Part shown: one piece after another, positions 15,833 to 25,300 of the stretch
How positions within the stretch are numbered: the first letter of the stretch is position 1
Layout of the letters: each line of letters begins with the position of its first letter
DNA from: an uncultured Pirellulaceae bacterium
GTDB lineage: Bacteria > Planctomycetota > Planctomycetia > Pirellulales > Pirellulaceae
NCBI GenBank assembly: GCA_937921995.1
Contig: CAKZVF010000102.1
Span: forward strand, 1-35,498
Direction of reading: 5' to 3'
Length of the DNA: 35,498 nucleotides
Translations under genes and position numbers: made by a program
Notes under the pieces: model-generated
What the model was told of the DNA's origin: nothing
Databases searched by the model: none
The model's input: the letters and a program-made list of their open reading frames with translations, nothing else

Positions 15833-17287
15833 ATGTCAGATTCAATCTCCTCAGCGGTCATCAACAACCGCGAGATCAAGTCGCAGGGAATTAACTTTGC
15901 CTACAGTCGTCAGATCTTGCAAACGGTATTCCCGCTGCTCTTGATTGACACCGCCTGTTTAATCTGCTGCTTTAGTATCGCATACTTCACAGGGTCATTC
16001 TTTGATATCTACAGTGCTCAAACATCTTCGTGCCTGTGGTTGTTGCTAGTTCTGTTTGGCGGGATGGCATCGTCGTTCCTTATTTTGGAGCTCTACGATC
16101 CGGTGGGAATGCACCCGGTTTATGAGTTCCGGCAAATGTCGCTGTGCAATGGTGTGCTCTACATCATGACGACGTGGGCGATGTTTTATCATCAGAATCC
16201 GCATTGGGTTATTACCGCACTGATGTTTCCTATGTTGTTGATCTTGACCCCCGTCTGTCGCGCGATCGGCAGGAGCCTGCTGGCCAGGACGAAATGGTGG
16301 GGCGTGCGGTGCCTTGTGTTTTCGGCGGACCGGCGCGTTGATGAACTGTACTACAACCATCTCAACAATTTGTACCTTGGCTTGAGGCCAGTTGGATTTG
16401 TCCAAGATGAAGTCCCTGATGGTTGTTCCGACGATATTCGGCAACATCATTTGGGCAAGGTGTCTGAAGCAAAAGAAATCTCCGAAGCCAACAACGCACA
16501 TGTGTCGCTGGTCCATCGTCGCGGCCGCGCGGAGAACGAACTGGGTACGTTTATCAGAACCAATTTAAAGTCGTTCGTAAGAGTCGTCACGCAGCCGGAT
16601 GATTCGAGGCTGCCGTCGATTCAAGCGATTGGTCGCAACGGCGGTATCTCGTTCGAGGATCGTTTGATGCTTCCTTCGAGTAAATTCACCAAGCGATTGG
16701 TGGACCTTGCAATCTCTTGTTCGGTTCTCTTGTTTGGTCTTCCTTTTTTCACTGCGATTGCAGTGTGGTTGAAAATCGCTGATCCGGGCCCTTTATTTTT
16801 CGGCCATGAGAGAATTTGTAAAAACGGAAAACGTTTCAAGGCGTGGAAATTCCGTACCATGGCGGTCAACTCCGATGAGATCCTGAAAAAGCACTTGGCG
16901 GAAAATCCCGAAGCAAAAGAGGAGTGGGACGCGACTTATAAACTGCAGGATGATCCGCGCGTCTCTTTGCCCGGTCGCATCCTTCGCAAAACGAGCCTTG
17001 ATGAACTTCCGCAGATTTGGAACATCCTGGTAGGCGAAATGTCGCTGGTGGGGCCGCGTCCGATTGTTGTCGGCGAGGTCGAACGTTACGAAGCGATTCT
17101 GGAGAACTACATCCGAGTCCAACCTGGACTGACGGGGCTTTGGCAGGTTTCTGGCCGTAACCTCACGACATACAAACGCCGCGTAGAACTTGATGACTAC
17201 TACGTGCGGAATTGGTCGGTTTGGTTTGACTTCTACATTATCGGCCGCACATTCAAGACGGTACTTCTGCGTGAAGGGGCGTTTTAG
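15833..17287 (+). CDS. WbaP-type undecaprenyl-phosphate sugar-1-phosphate transferase
   Basis: This inner-membrane enzyme starts repeat-unit synthesis by moving a sugar-1-phosphate, often galactose- or glucose-1-phosphate, onto undecaprenyl phosphate. With the ATG at 15833 the protein is 484 residues, the usual size, and GGAAA precedes this ATG; an in-frame extension to a TTG at 15674 adds 53 residues without pattern and is rejected. It has four N-terminal transmembrane segments, a central Rossmann-like domain, then a fifth segment ([19 protein letters not shown]) and the catalytic domain: [53 protein letters not shown] and the final [14 protein letters not shown]. The gene opens an operon with the flippase, sulfotransferase and polymerase genes. 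Confidence 0.92.
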   Translation: MSDSISSAVINNREIKSQGINFAYSRQILQTVFPLLLIDTACLICCFSIAYFTGSFFDIYSAQTSSCLWLLLVLFGGMASSFLILELYDPVGMHPVYEFRQMSLCNGVLYIMTTWAMFYHQNPHWVITALMFPMLLILTPVCRAIGRSLLARTKWWGVRCLVFSADRRVDELYYNHLNNLYLGLRPVGFVQDEVPDGCSDDIRQHHLGKVSEAKEISEANNAHVSLVHRRGRAENELGTFIRTNLKSFVRVVTQPDDSRLPSIQAIGRNGGISFEDRLMLPSSKFTKRLVDLAISCSVLLFGLPFFTAIAVWLKIADPGPLFFGHERICKNGKRFKAWKFRTMAVNSDEILKKHLAENPEAKEEWDATYKLQDDPRVSLPGRILRKTSLDELPQIWNILVGEMSLVGPRPIVVGEVERYEAILENYIRVQPGLTGLWQVSGRNLTTYKRRVELDDYYVRNWSVWFDFYIIGRTFKTVLLREGAF

Positions 17288-17312
17288 GTCTCCTTTAACG
17301 CCGAACAAAGTT

Positions 17313-18716
17313 ATGAATGAATCGCTTGTAAAGAAGTTCGCGTCGAGCGCGCTATTTGTCTTGATATCTCGACTGATGGCGTTTGTCGGCATATTTGGAT
17401 TCAATGCGCTGTTGGCTCGCGCGCTGGCGCCCGAAGCGTTTGGGATGTTTATTCTCCTGTTCAGCTTCCTCGTTCTGATCAGCCTCTTCTCTAACTGCGG
17501 TCTAAATATTGCGGTTGTCAAACTGATTGCTGAAGCGCAGGACAAAGGGAGAAGCTCGACGGAACACGTTTCGACAACAAAACTGTTGAAGGAACTGATT
17601 CCGATCGTGATTGTCGCTAGTATCATGTTCGCGACCTTGGCCTATTTTCTGGCGGGTAACTGGTTAGCAGCGACGGGGCTCGAGAGCCCGAAGCTGATCG
17701 CTTTTTTGTTTGCGCTTTCGGCGCTGTTGCGTTCGCTGCACCTGATGTTGGCGGAGTCGGCCCGTGGGTTTCACGATCGAATTTGGTCGAATCTTTTCGG
17801 TAGCATCACAGGTGGTCCACTGCCCCATCTCTTATTTCTGTTTCTTCTGGGTATCGCCCATTGGAACGGTTGGTTGAATCTTGCGATTGCATTTGGATGC
17901 TACGCGGCGGCGTTTCTTGTTACGCTTCCGATTGTTTGCGTCAAGTTATTTCAACTTAACCGTCGATGCGACTCGAAAAATCTCCAGTCGCTGGATGAGT
18001 CTCCAGAAGCGGATTCCAACGCAGAGAGCAGAGTTTTTCTGTTGGCGTTGGCCGTCCCTTTGATGATGACTCAGGTTTTGGGAGTTGGGATCGCACAAAC
18101 TGATATTTGGTTGGCGGGTGCGTTTGCGGCTCCTGCGGCGCTGGCGATCTATGCCGTTGCTCAACGCATGCTGGCGTTTCTGACCATCCCTTTACAGATC
18201 ACCAATACCGCCATCATCTCCGACGTGCCGCAGCTGTTTCAGCAGCGCGACATGGTGCAGCTACAAAAGTTAGTCAGCCTCGCTGCAAACGTGTCGGCAT
18301 TGCCGGCGCTGATCGTCGGAGCGATCCTGGTTGCGTTCCCCGAAACGATCCTCGGTTTGGCCTTTGGGCAGTATTACAGCTCAGGTGCGATCTTTTTAAA
18401 GATCCTTGTGCTGGGGCAATTGATTTGCGTTGCGACTGGGCCGTGTCAGGTGGTGCTAATGATGACCGGACACGAAAAGACGGCCATGACAGTGAACTTG
18501 GTTACCGCGCTCTTCGCCGTTGCCAGTGGGTCGATAGGAGTCTGCTACTTCGGCATGGTCGGACTCGCGACGTCGGTAAGCCTCACGATCGTGCTGCAGA
18601 ATCTCTGCAATTGGTGGATCGTTAAGAAGCAAGTTGGCGTCGACACAAGGTGCGGGTTGAACTTGGTTGAACTGTCGGCATTGCTCAATCCGTTGAAAGT
18701 GAAAAAGGCATACTAA
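17313..18716 (+). CDS. Wzx-like polysaccharide flippase (MOP superfamily)
   Basis: This integral membrane protein moves lipid-linked repeat units across the inner membrane. The ATG at 17313 gives 467 residues, typical for Wzx; longer frames starting inside the preceding gene are not needed. The sequence is almost entirely hydrophobic helices: FASSALFVLISRLMAFVGIF near the start, GMFILLFSFLVLISLFSNCG next, and later PLMMTQVLGVGIAQTDIWLAGAF, the second half of the inverted fold. The GLNIAVVKLIAEAQD loop fits polysaccharide-synthesis transporters of the oligosaccharide flippase family. It is separated from the sulfotransferase start by a single base, so coupled expression is likely. Confidence 0.87.
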   Translation: MNESLVKKFASSALFVLISRLMAFVGIFGFNALLARALAPEAFGMFILLFSFLVLISLFSNCGLNIAVVKLIAEAQDKGRSSTEHVSTTKLLKELIPIVIVASIMFATLAYFLAGNWLAATGLESPKLIAFLFALSALLRSLHLMLAESARGFHDRIWSNLFGSITGGPLPHLLFLFLLGIAHWNGWLNLAIAFGCYAAAFLVTLPIVCVKLFQLNRRCDSKNLQSLDESPEADSNAESRVFLLALAVPLMMTQVLGVGIAQTDIWLAGAFAAPAALAIYAVAQRMLAFLTIPLQITNTAIISDVPQLFQQRDMVQLQKLVSLAANVSALPALIVGAILVAFPETILGLAFGQYYSSGAIFLKILVLGQLICVATGPCQVVLMMTGHEKTAMTVNLVTALFAVASGSIGVCYFGMVGLATSVSLTIVLQNLCNWWIVKKQVGVDTRCGLNLVELSALLNPLKVKKAY

Positions 18717-18717
18717 A

Positions 18718-19737
18718 GTGAACAAAAATTATCCCAATACATTTATTCTTGGTGCCCCCAAAAGTGGCACGACGTCGCTGGCGGCGTACATCGAAGAACA
18801 CCCCAACGTATTTATTTCAAAGCCCAAAGAACCGTTTTACTGGAGTCATGACTATCCGGGATTGAAACGGCGGCACCAGATGAACTGCTTGGAGAACTAC
18901 CTTGCCCTGTTCGAATCCGCCACGGGGCAGCATCAAGTCATCGGGGAAGGATCGACGAACTATTTGAGGTCGGAAGTCGCGATCGAGGAGATCCTCAAAT
19001 TCAATCCCGATGCCAAATTTATCGCGATGCTGCGCAACCCCGTGGAAGTCGTTCATGCCTTTCATGCGGAAGTTCTGTTCAGCTATATCGAAACAGAGCC
19101 CGATTTTGAGAAGGCTTGGGCGATGCAGGAAGATCGCCACAACGGGAAACTTGTCCCCGACGGCTGTGAAGCACCGCAGTTTCTGCAATATCGCGCGGTG
19201 GCCAGTTACCACCAGCAGGTGAAACGGCTGATGGAATTGGTTCCTGAAGAACAACGCATGATTATTGTCTTCGATGATTTTAAAGCGGATTGCGCGGCGA
19301 CGTTTCAAAACGTACTTCGGTTTCTTGATTTGCCCGCGTTTGCGAAAACCGATTTTCCTAAAGTGAATGCTGCCCACGGCCATCGTTTTCCGGCGCTGAG
19401 TAAATTGGTGCTGGATCCTCCTGCGTGGGCGGCTCCGGCGGTAAATCAAGTTCGGAAGTCTCTGCGTGGAAAAAGCGGTTTCGTGGCGAAACTTAAATCA
19501 AATCTACGCAAGCCACAGCAACGCGCTGAGTTGCGACCTGAGTTTCGCACTCAACTCTGCCAGGAGTTTGCGACTGATGTCAGAAACCTGAGTACGTTGC
19601 TCCAACGCGACTTGGGCCATTGGGTAGACGTTGAAGGACGCGGTGACAAAGTGGACTTAATTGAGGCTGCAACTGCCGGTGTCTTCCTTCCTCCGTTGGT
19701 TGAAACAACATCAGGAGCATCGAAATGCATCAAATGA
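18718..19737 (+). CDS. PAPS-dependent sulfotransferase
   Basis: Sulfotransferases move a sulfate group from PAPS to a hydroxyl or amino group. The 339 residues hold the 5'-phosphosulfate-binding loop GAPKSGTTSL (12-21) at the N-terminus and the 3'-phosphate-binding region LRNPVEVVHAFHAEV (105-119). EGSTNYLR at 77-84 and the VFDDFKADCAATFQNVLRFL segment are also typical of bacterial carbohydrate sulfotransferases. The start is a GTG one base after the flippase stop, with AAAGG upstream; its 3' end overlaps the polymerase-fusion gene by 13 bases. Its place inside a Wzx/Wzy locus implies that it sulfates the sugar repeat unit, making a sulfated exopolysaccharide. The acceptor sugar is not known. 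Confidence 0.9.
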   Translation: MNKNYPNTFILGAPKSGTTSLAAYIEEHPNVFISKPKEPFYWSHDYPGLKRRHQMNCLENYLALFESATGQHQVIGEGSTNYLRSEVAIEEILKFNPDAKFIAMLRNPVEVVHAFHAEVLFSYIETEPDFEKAWAMQEDRHNGKLVPDGCEAPQFLQYRAVASYHQQVKRLMELVPEEQRMIIVFDDFKADCAATFQNVLRFLDLPAFAKTDFPKVNAAHGHRFPALSKLVLDPPAWAAPAVNQVRKSLRGKSGFVAKLKSNLRKPQQRAELRPEFRTQLCQEFATDVRNLSTLLQRDLGHWVDVEGRGDKVDLIEAATAGVFLPPLVETTSGASKCIK

Positions 19738-22223
19738 ATTATGCCGCGGTCTCGAACCAACCGATGTTAAGGAACCGTGTTTGTGCGCTGATTGATTGGG
19801 TACGTGCCCAGCATTGGTCAGTCTTGGTCGCCATTGCGTATGGGGTGCTGATTCCGATCATCGCTGCGCATCTACCGGGCGTTGGAGGCGTTGGTGCTGC
19901 TGATTTTTTGTTGCCGGTGGCGTTCTTCGTTTGTTTCTGTGTGAAGCCCAAAGGACGACTGCAAATATGTCATCTGGCGTTGATGTTCTTTATCACGGCG
20001 GCACTGATATCGCTATTGCAGATCCAAACCGCAAAGGATGCCGTTGACTGCTCGATTCGGTGGGTGCGATTGCTGGGTATTCTATTGCCGTTTTTCTTCG
20101 GGCTGTTTTTCGCGGTCAACCGACATCTGATTGATAAAACGGTCGCTGCTTGGGCAATTGGCGGCGCATTGGCGATTGCGATTGGCATCGTGCTGCATGC
20201 CTTTCAAATCGAAGTTCGTTCAGGACAGCAGAAATTGTGGATGGACGGTGGAGCGCAAATTCGCGCAGGAGGATTGATTGGAAACTCCGGTGCGTTCGGC
20301 CACATGACAGCAACTTGGTGCACGATTTGTGTTGGGTATCTGTTGTCGGTCTCTAGACATCGTTTCAGATTTATTGGAATCGCTGGATGCCTGTTGGTTG
20401 CTGGCTACGTTGTTTACGTGGCGTCAAGTCGCGCTGCGATGATGCATCTGGGCGTGGCTTCGATGGCGTTAGTTGTGCTGACACCGACGGCGCGGAAGTT
20501 TCGTCAATGGCTGATGTTGTTTGGCGTGTTTGGTATAGCGTTGGCCGTTGTCGGCGGAGGTGGTGCGATGGTCTTTGGCGGCGGCGGTGGAGGAAAGCTA
20601 GAGAATAATGCGCTCAAGACGAACCTCGAGAGATTTATTCCAGGGCTGGGGGATGCGAATGAGTTTTCTTCCAACCGCTCCGAGAACTGGCCGGAGTACA
20701 TCGCGATGATGAACGAGTCAGTCATTTCTGGATGGGGGTATAAGATGGGAGTTCGTCTTCATGAAGAATCTCCCGACAACTCCTATATCAGTGTGATGTT
20801 GGAAACGGGGATCTTTGGTTTCGCGTGTATGGCACTATTTGTCAGCGCCGTTCTGGTTCGTCTGGTCGGGCTGTATCTTGTTGGCGATCCCTACGCGGTG
20901 GTGCTGATCGCGACGTGTTTTGGGCAGCTGGCGAACTGCCTTACCTCGGACATCTACACGTTCTGGATCACAATGCCAGTCGTATTTCTTCTGCTGGGCT
21001 TGGTCGTTCAAAATCGGCCTCAAGGAGTCGCTTCGCCAACGGATGCCAAACCGAATCCAGATAAGAAATCTACGAAAATACTTCACTTCGTTTGTGACGG
21101 AGCGCCCGGAGGCGGTACCAATCATGTCGTGCAATTGTTGACGAGGCTGGGCCGCTCGGATCAAGGCAGCGAAGAGACTGAAAACGAACTCTTTCCAGAC
21201 GGCGATGTTGAATGTGCGCTGTTAACCGAGGACGGCACCTATCTGGCTGAAATGGCTGAAGGGCTGGGCGTTCAAACTTTCGTTGGGCGCTTTTTCCGAG
21301 GCCGCACCGACCGAGCGGCTTCCCGGCGTGTCAAAGAAGTGATTGCCGAATTTCAGCCTGATATCGTGCATTGCCACGGTGGACGGGCTGCTTTCTTCTA
21401 CGGTCGGTTGAAGGATCCCACGACCAGTTTTTATACCGTGCATGGTTTTCACTTCAAACGAAAAAGCACTCTATCGCGCTGGCTTGGTTGGGCCGGCGAG
21501 TTCTTTTCTATTCGCCGTGCGGATCACGTCGTGTTCGTATCCCACTACGATAAAAAACTAGCGGTAGACGCGCGATTGTTGCCTAAAAAGAAAAGCCATC
21601 GTGTCATCCACAATGGAATCGCGCAACCCAAAGCAGAAAAAGGCGATCGCAAACTTGGCGTAGGATTCGTTGGGAGGATGGTCTTTCAGAAACATCCCGA
21701 GCTATTCCTTGACGTGCTGGAAAGGCTTCCCAATGTTCATGCGGTCATGGGAGGCGATGGCGAACTTGAGCCAGAAATTCGCAAACAGGTCCAACAGCGC
21801 GGGCTTGATTCCCGTTTGCAATTGCTGGGCGGGCTGCCTCACGTCGAAGCGCTCGACGTAATCGCAAACCTGGATGTTTTAGTGATGACGCCGCGTTGGG
21901 AGGGGCTGCCACTATTGCCTCTGGAGGCGATGTTGCTGGGCGTTCCTGTCGTATCAACGCCTGTCGGTGGTATACCTGAAGTGATCGAACATAAAGTCTC
22001 CGGCTGGTTAGGTGCGACCGCGGACGAGTTAGCTGAAGGTGTTGACAAGATATTAAATGATGTCGCTTTCCGGCAAAATATAATCGAACAAGCGCGCGAC
22101 ACAGCACAATCAAAGTTTGCTCAAGAGGAGATGGTGTCTCAGTTGCGTGTTTTTTACCACCAAAGCTTGATCGGCGTTCAGCGTGAAGTGGTTCAAGAAT
22201 CAAAATTTGTCGCTCCGCAGTAA
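19725..22223 (+). CDS. Wzy-like O-antigen polymerase/ligase fused to a GT4 glycosyltransferase
   Basis: Two activities usually coded separately are joined in 832 residues. Residues 1-428 form a polytopic membrane protein of the Wzy/WaaL class, with many hydrophobic helices, an SSRAAMMHL motif at 234-242 and a periplasmic loop containing GWGYKMG then PDNSYISVMLETGIFG (337-365). A Gly-rich run occurs at 277-290. A linker (429-450, RPQGVASPTDAKPNPDKK) leads to a GT4 domain, 451-832: KILHFVCDGAPGGG, DIVHCHGGRAAFF, FVSHYDKKL, GVGFVGRMVFQKHPELF and the E-x7-E motif E726-E734 (WEGLPLLPLEAMLLGVPVV). AGGAG precedes the ATG, which overlaps the sulfotransferase stop. The last membrane helix ends just before the linker, placing the GT4 domain on the cytoplasmic face if the helix count is even. 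It ends the operon. Confidence 0.88.
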   Translation: MHQMNYAAVSNQPMLRNRVCALIDWVRAQHWSVLVAIAYGVLIPIIAAHLPGVGGVGAADFLLPVAFFVCFCVKPKGRLQICHLALMFFITAALISLLQIQTAKDAVDCSIRWVRLLGILLPFFFGLFFAVNRHLIDKTVAAWAIGGALAIAIGIVLHAFQIEVRSGQQKLWMDGGAQIRAGGLIGNSGAFGHMTATWCTICVGYLLSVSRHRFRFIGIAGCLLVAGYVVYVASSRAAMMHLGVASMALVVLTPTARKFRQWLMLFGVFGIALAVVGGGGAMVFGGGGGGKLENNALKTNLERFIPGLGDANEFSSNRSENWPEYIAMMNESVISGWGYKMGVRLHEESPDNSYISVMLETGIFGFACMALFVSAVLVRLVGLYLVGDPYAVVLIATCFGQLANCLTSDIYTFWITMPVVFLLLGLVVQNRPQGVASPTDAKPNPDKKSTKILHFVCDGAPGGGTNHVVQLLTRLGRSDQGSEETENELFPDGDVECALLTEDGTYLAEMAEGLGVQTFVGRFFRGRTDRAASRRVKEVIAEFQPDIVHCHGGRAAFFYGRLKDPTTSFYTVHGFHFKRKSTLSRWLGWAGEFFSIRRADHVVFVSHYDKKLAVDARLLPKKKSHRVIHNGIAQPKAEKGDRKLGVGFVGRMVFQKHPELFLDVLERLPNVHAVMGGDGELEPEIRKQVQQRGLDSRLQLLGGLPHVEALDVIANLDVLVMTPRWEGLPLLPLEAMLLGVPVVSTPVGGIPEVIEHKVSGWLGATADELAEGVDKILNDVAFRQNIIEQARDTAQSKFAQEEMVSQLRVFYHQSLIGVQREVVQESKFVAPQ

Positions 22224-22236
22224 ACTTGGCAGCGCG

Positions 22237-22264
22237 AGCCAACGTCAGTATGACGCGGTTGGCT
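22237..22264 (+). terminator. Terminator of the polysaccharide operon
   Basis: AGCCAAC (22237-22243) pairs with GTTGGCT (22258-22264), and inside it GTCA pairs with TGAC around a GTA loop, leaving GCG as a bulge. It begins 13 bases after the polymerase-fusion stop codon. Only a short TT follows. The shape and position fit a terminator. Confidence 0.6.
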
Positions 22265-22338
22265 TTGCGTAAGCCCGAAATGAAGCGGCGTTTGATTTTC
22301 TAATGGTGATCGAGTCGAAAAAGATCGACTTTGGTTAG

Positions 22339-22388
22339 AAATATCTCTATCATGGTATGAAACAACTTTTCATTTCACAGAGATATTT
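22339..22388 (+). promoter_or_regulatory. Long leader hairpin directly before the DUF1080 gene
   Basis: AAATATCTCT (22339-22348) and AGAGATATTT (22379-22388) form a perfect 10-bp stem. Inside, ATGAAA (22356-22361) can pair with TTTCAT. The right arm ends only 6 bases before the ATG at 22395 and covers the place where the ribosome-binding site should be. No better Shine-Dalgarno is seen, so the fold could block translation until opened, or the arms could be a regulator's operator. This is a reading of the pairing only. Confidence 0.5.
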
Positions 22389-22394
22389 TTGACT

Positions 22395-25300
22395 ATGAGA
22401 CCGATCGCATCGCTGCGTTGCCGTTTGCTGTTCCGCTGTCTAGTTATCGGGACCATCGCCTTGGCATGTGGTGTCCAAGACAGCCGTCGTTCACAGGCTC
22501 AAGAATCAGAATTTCAAAGCCTGTTCAATGGGAAAGACTTGGAAGGTTGGAAGGGAGCCGAGTCGCTGTGGGCGGTGTCTGAGGGAACCATCGTTGGACA
22601 GACCACCAAGGAAGCTCCGATCACCGCCAATACATTTTTGGTGTGGCAGGGTGGCGAGGTTGCCGATTTTGAGTTTCGCTGCAAGGTTCGGTTCCATGGC
22701 GTGAACTCCGGCGTGCAGTATCGAAGCAGTTTGGCCAAAGAGAAAAATTTCGCACTCAAAGGCTATCAAGCCGACCTGCATCCGCGTCCAGACTATATGG
22801 GGATGCTTTACAGCGAGGGCACCGGGCGCGGCATCATTGCCACCGGTGGTCAGAAGGTCGTCATTCCCAAAAAAGGAAAGAAAGAAGTCGTCGATCAACT
22901 GGTTCCGCTGAAAGATCCCGTCGCCACTGAGTGGAATGATCTTCGCATTGTCGCCGTCGGCAATCGTTTGATCCATTCAGTTAACGGCACCACCGTTGTC
23001 GATGTGACAGACAAACATGCCGATGCGCTCAGTCAGGGATTGTTGGGGTTGCAACTGCATCGGGGCGGTCCAATGAAGGCCGAATTTAAAGATCTGCAGT
23101 TGCGTCGGCTTGCTGGTGAGGAGGCCCAACGGACGTTGGCCGAAGCGGAGGCAGCGACCCAAACCGTTGCTTTAAATAAGAAGGAAGCATACAAAAAGAC
23201 AAAAGCCGAAGCGGATGGTGCGGGCATCGTCGCACTACCCGGATTCGTTGTGGAGAAAGTCTACTCCGTCCCCAAAGAGCAAGGTAGTTGGGTGTCATTA
23301 TGCTCGGACCCGCAAGGACGACTGTACGCGTGCGATCAAGCAGACGCGGGACTGTTTCGACTGACGCTGCGCGATCCGCAACCACCGCTGGTCGAAAAAA
23401 TCTCAACTGGGAAGCTCGCTAAATTTTCTAGCGCCCAAGGACTGCACTGGGCGTTCGACAGTCTGTGGTTCCATCGCAACGGCGGCAACCTATTTCGTCT
23501 GACCGACACCGACGGTGACGATATGCTTGACACCGCGGAGACGATTCCCGGTGGCAAAGGCGGCGGCGAACATGGCAATCATGCGGTGCTCACCACCGAA
23601 GACGGCAAAGCGCTTTATCTTGACGGCGGTAACGCTGCGCCGCTGGCGGAAACGACCGGAGATCGAGTCCCAACCTGGAGCGAGGGATTGCTGTTGCCGC
23701 GGATGTGGGACGCCCGTGGGCACGCGCGTGGGCGGATGGCTCCCGGTGGCTGGATTACACGATTGAATATCGAAACCAAACAACAATCACTCTTTTCCAT
23801 GGGCTATCGAAATCAGTTTGACATTGCACTGAATCGGCATGGAGACCTGTTCACGTACGACGCCGACATGGAGTGGGATATGGGGGTGCCGTGGTATCGT
23901 CCGACCCGCATTTGTTTCGCCGCCAGCGGGTCAGACTACGGGTGGCGGAGCGGTTCGGGCAAGTGGCCCACTTACTACGAGGAATCGTTGCCACCGGTGG
24001 TTGAGATCGGGCCGGGATCGCCGACGGGTTTGATTTCAGGAGCCAAAGCAGCGTTCCCAACGAAATACAAGGACGCAATCTTCGCGCTCGATTGGACCTT
24101 TGGAACGATGTACGCGATTCATCTGGTCCCCGATGGAGCCGGATATCGCGGCGAAGCGGAACAGTTTCTCTACGGTACGCCGCTGCCGTTGGTGGACGCC
24201 GAAATCGGCAAAGATGGAGCGATGTACTTCACTGTCGGAGGACGCAATGCCGAATCGTCGTTGTACCGCGTTCGATACACCGGCACCGAATCGCAAGAAG
24301 CTCCATCGCGTGTGAATGCTGATTATGTTGCCGCGCGAAGCAAACGCAGAATGCTTGAATCGTTTCATGGCGTTGAAGCCCCCGAGGCCATTTCGGCGGC
24401 TTGGCCGTTGCTTTCGAGCAAGGACCGGTTTATGCGTCATGCGGCGCGGATCGCGATCGAAAGTCAGCCGGTCGAATCTTGGGCTGACAAAATTCCAGCC
24501 GAATCCGATCCGCAAACGCGTATTACTGCATCGGTTGCATTGGCACGGATGGGAGAAGCAAAACATCAGCCTCAGTTGATCGATGGGCTGGTGGCGATGG
24601 ACGTGGCGGCGATCGAGGATTCGCAATTGTTGGGATTGCTCCGGGCTTACGCTTTGACGTTTATCGAACTGGAAAAACCAAACGACGACCAACGGGCGAA
24701 AGTAGTAGCTCAGCTGAGCCCGTTGTTGCCCAGTGACAATTTTGACGTCAACACAGAATTGATTCGCGTACTGACCTACCTCCAAGACGAAACGCTCGCC
24801 AATAAAGTCCTTGCCCTGATCGCCAACCGATCCGCACCGGTGCCTCCGCAGTGGTCGGAACTGGCCAAACGCAGCAAGCAATACGGCCCGGAGGTGCAGA
24901 AAATGATCGACAACCACCCTCCGACGCGCGAGCTGATGTATGCGTTCATGTTGCGAAACCTGAATGTGGGCTGGACGTTGGAAGATCGACGATCCTATTT
25001 CGAATTTTTAAATCAAGCGGTTCAGGCGTCCGGCGGATCCAGCTACAGCGGATTCCTATCCAGGATTCGTGACGAAGCGTTGGCGACGATGCCAGATGAC
25101 GCAAGAATCGCGTTAAAGGATGTCACCGGAAAGGACTTCAATCCCGAACCCGATTTTCCCATTGTTGAACCTCAAGGCCCCGGTCAGCAGTGGAGCGTGC
25201 AAACCGCGATGGCCGCCAATGGGAAAAAGGATTTTGAAGTTGGACGTTCTCTGTACTTCAGCGCAAAATGTGCCGCTTGCCATCGTTTGAACGGGCTTGG

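Noticed and set aside
16793-17626. 277-codon minus-strand frame
   Set aside because: It spans opposite the WbaP-like and flippase genes, both strongly supported; no independent pattern.
24036-24917. 293-codon minus-strand frame
   Set aside because: It lies wholly opposite the DUF1080-heme c gene, has no family pattern and is rich in residues typical of antisense reading.
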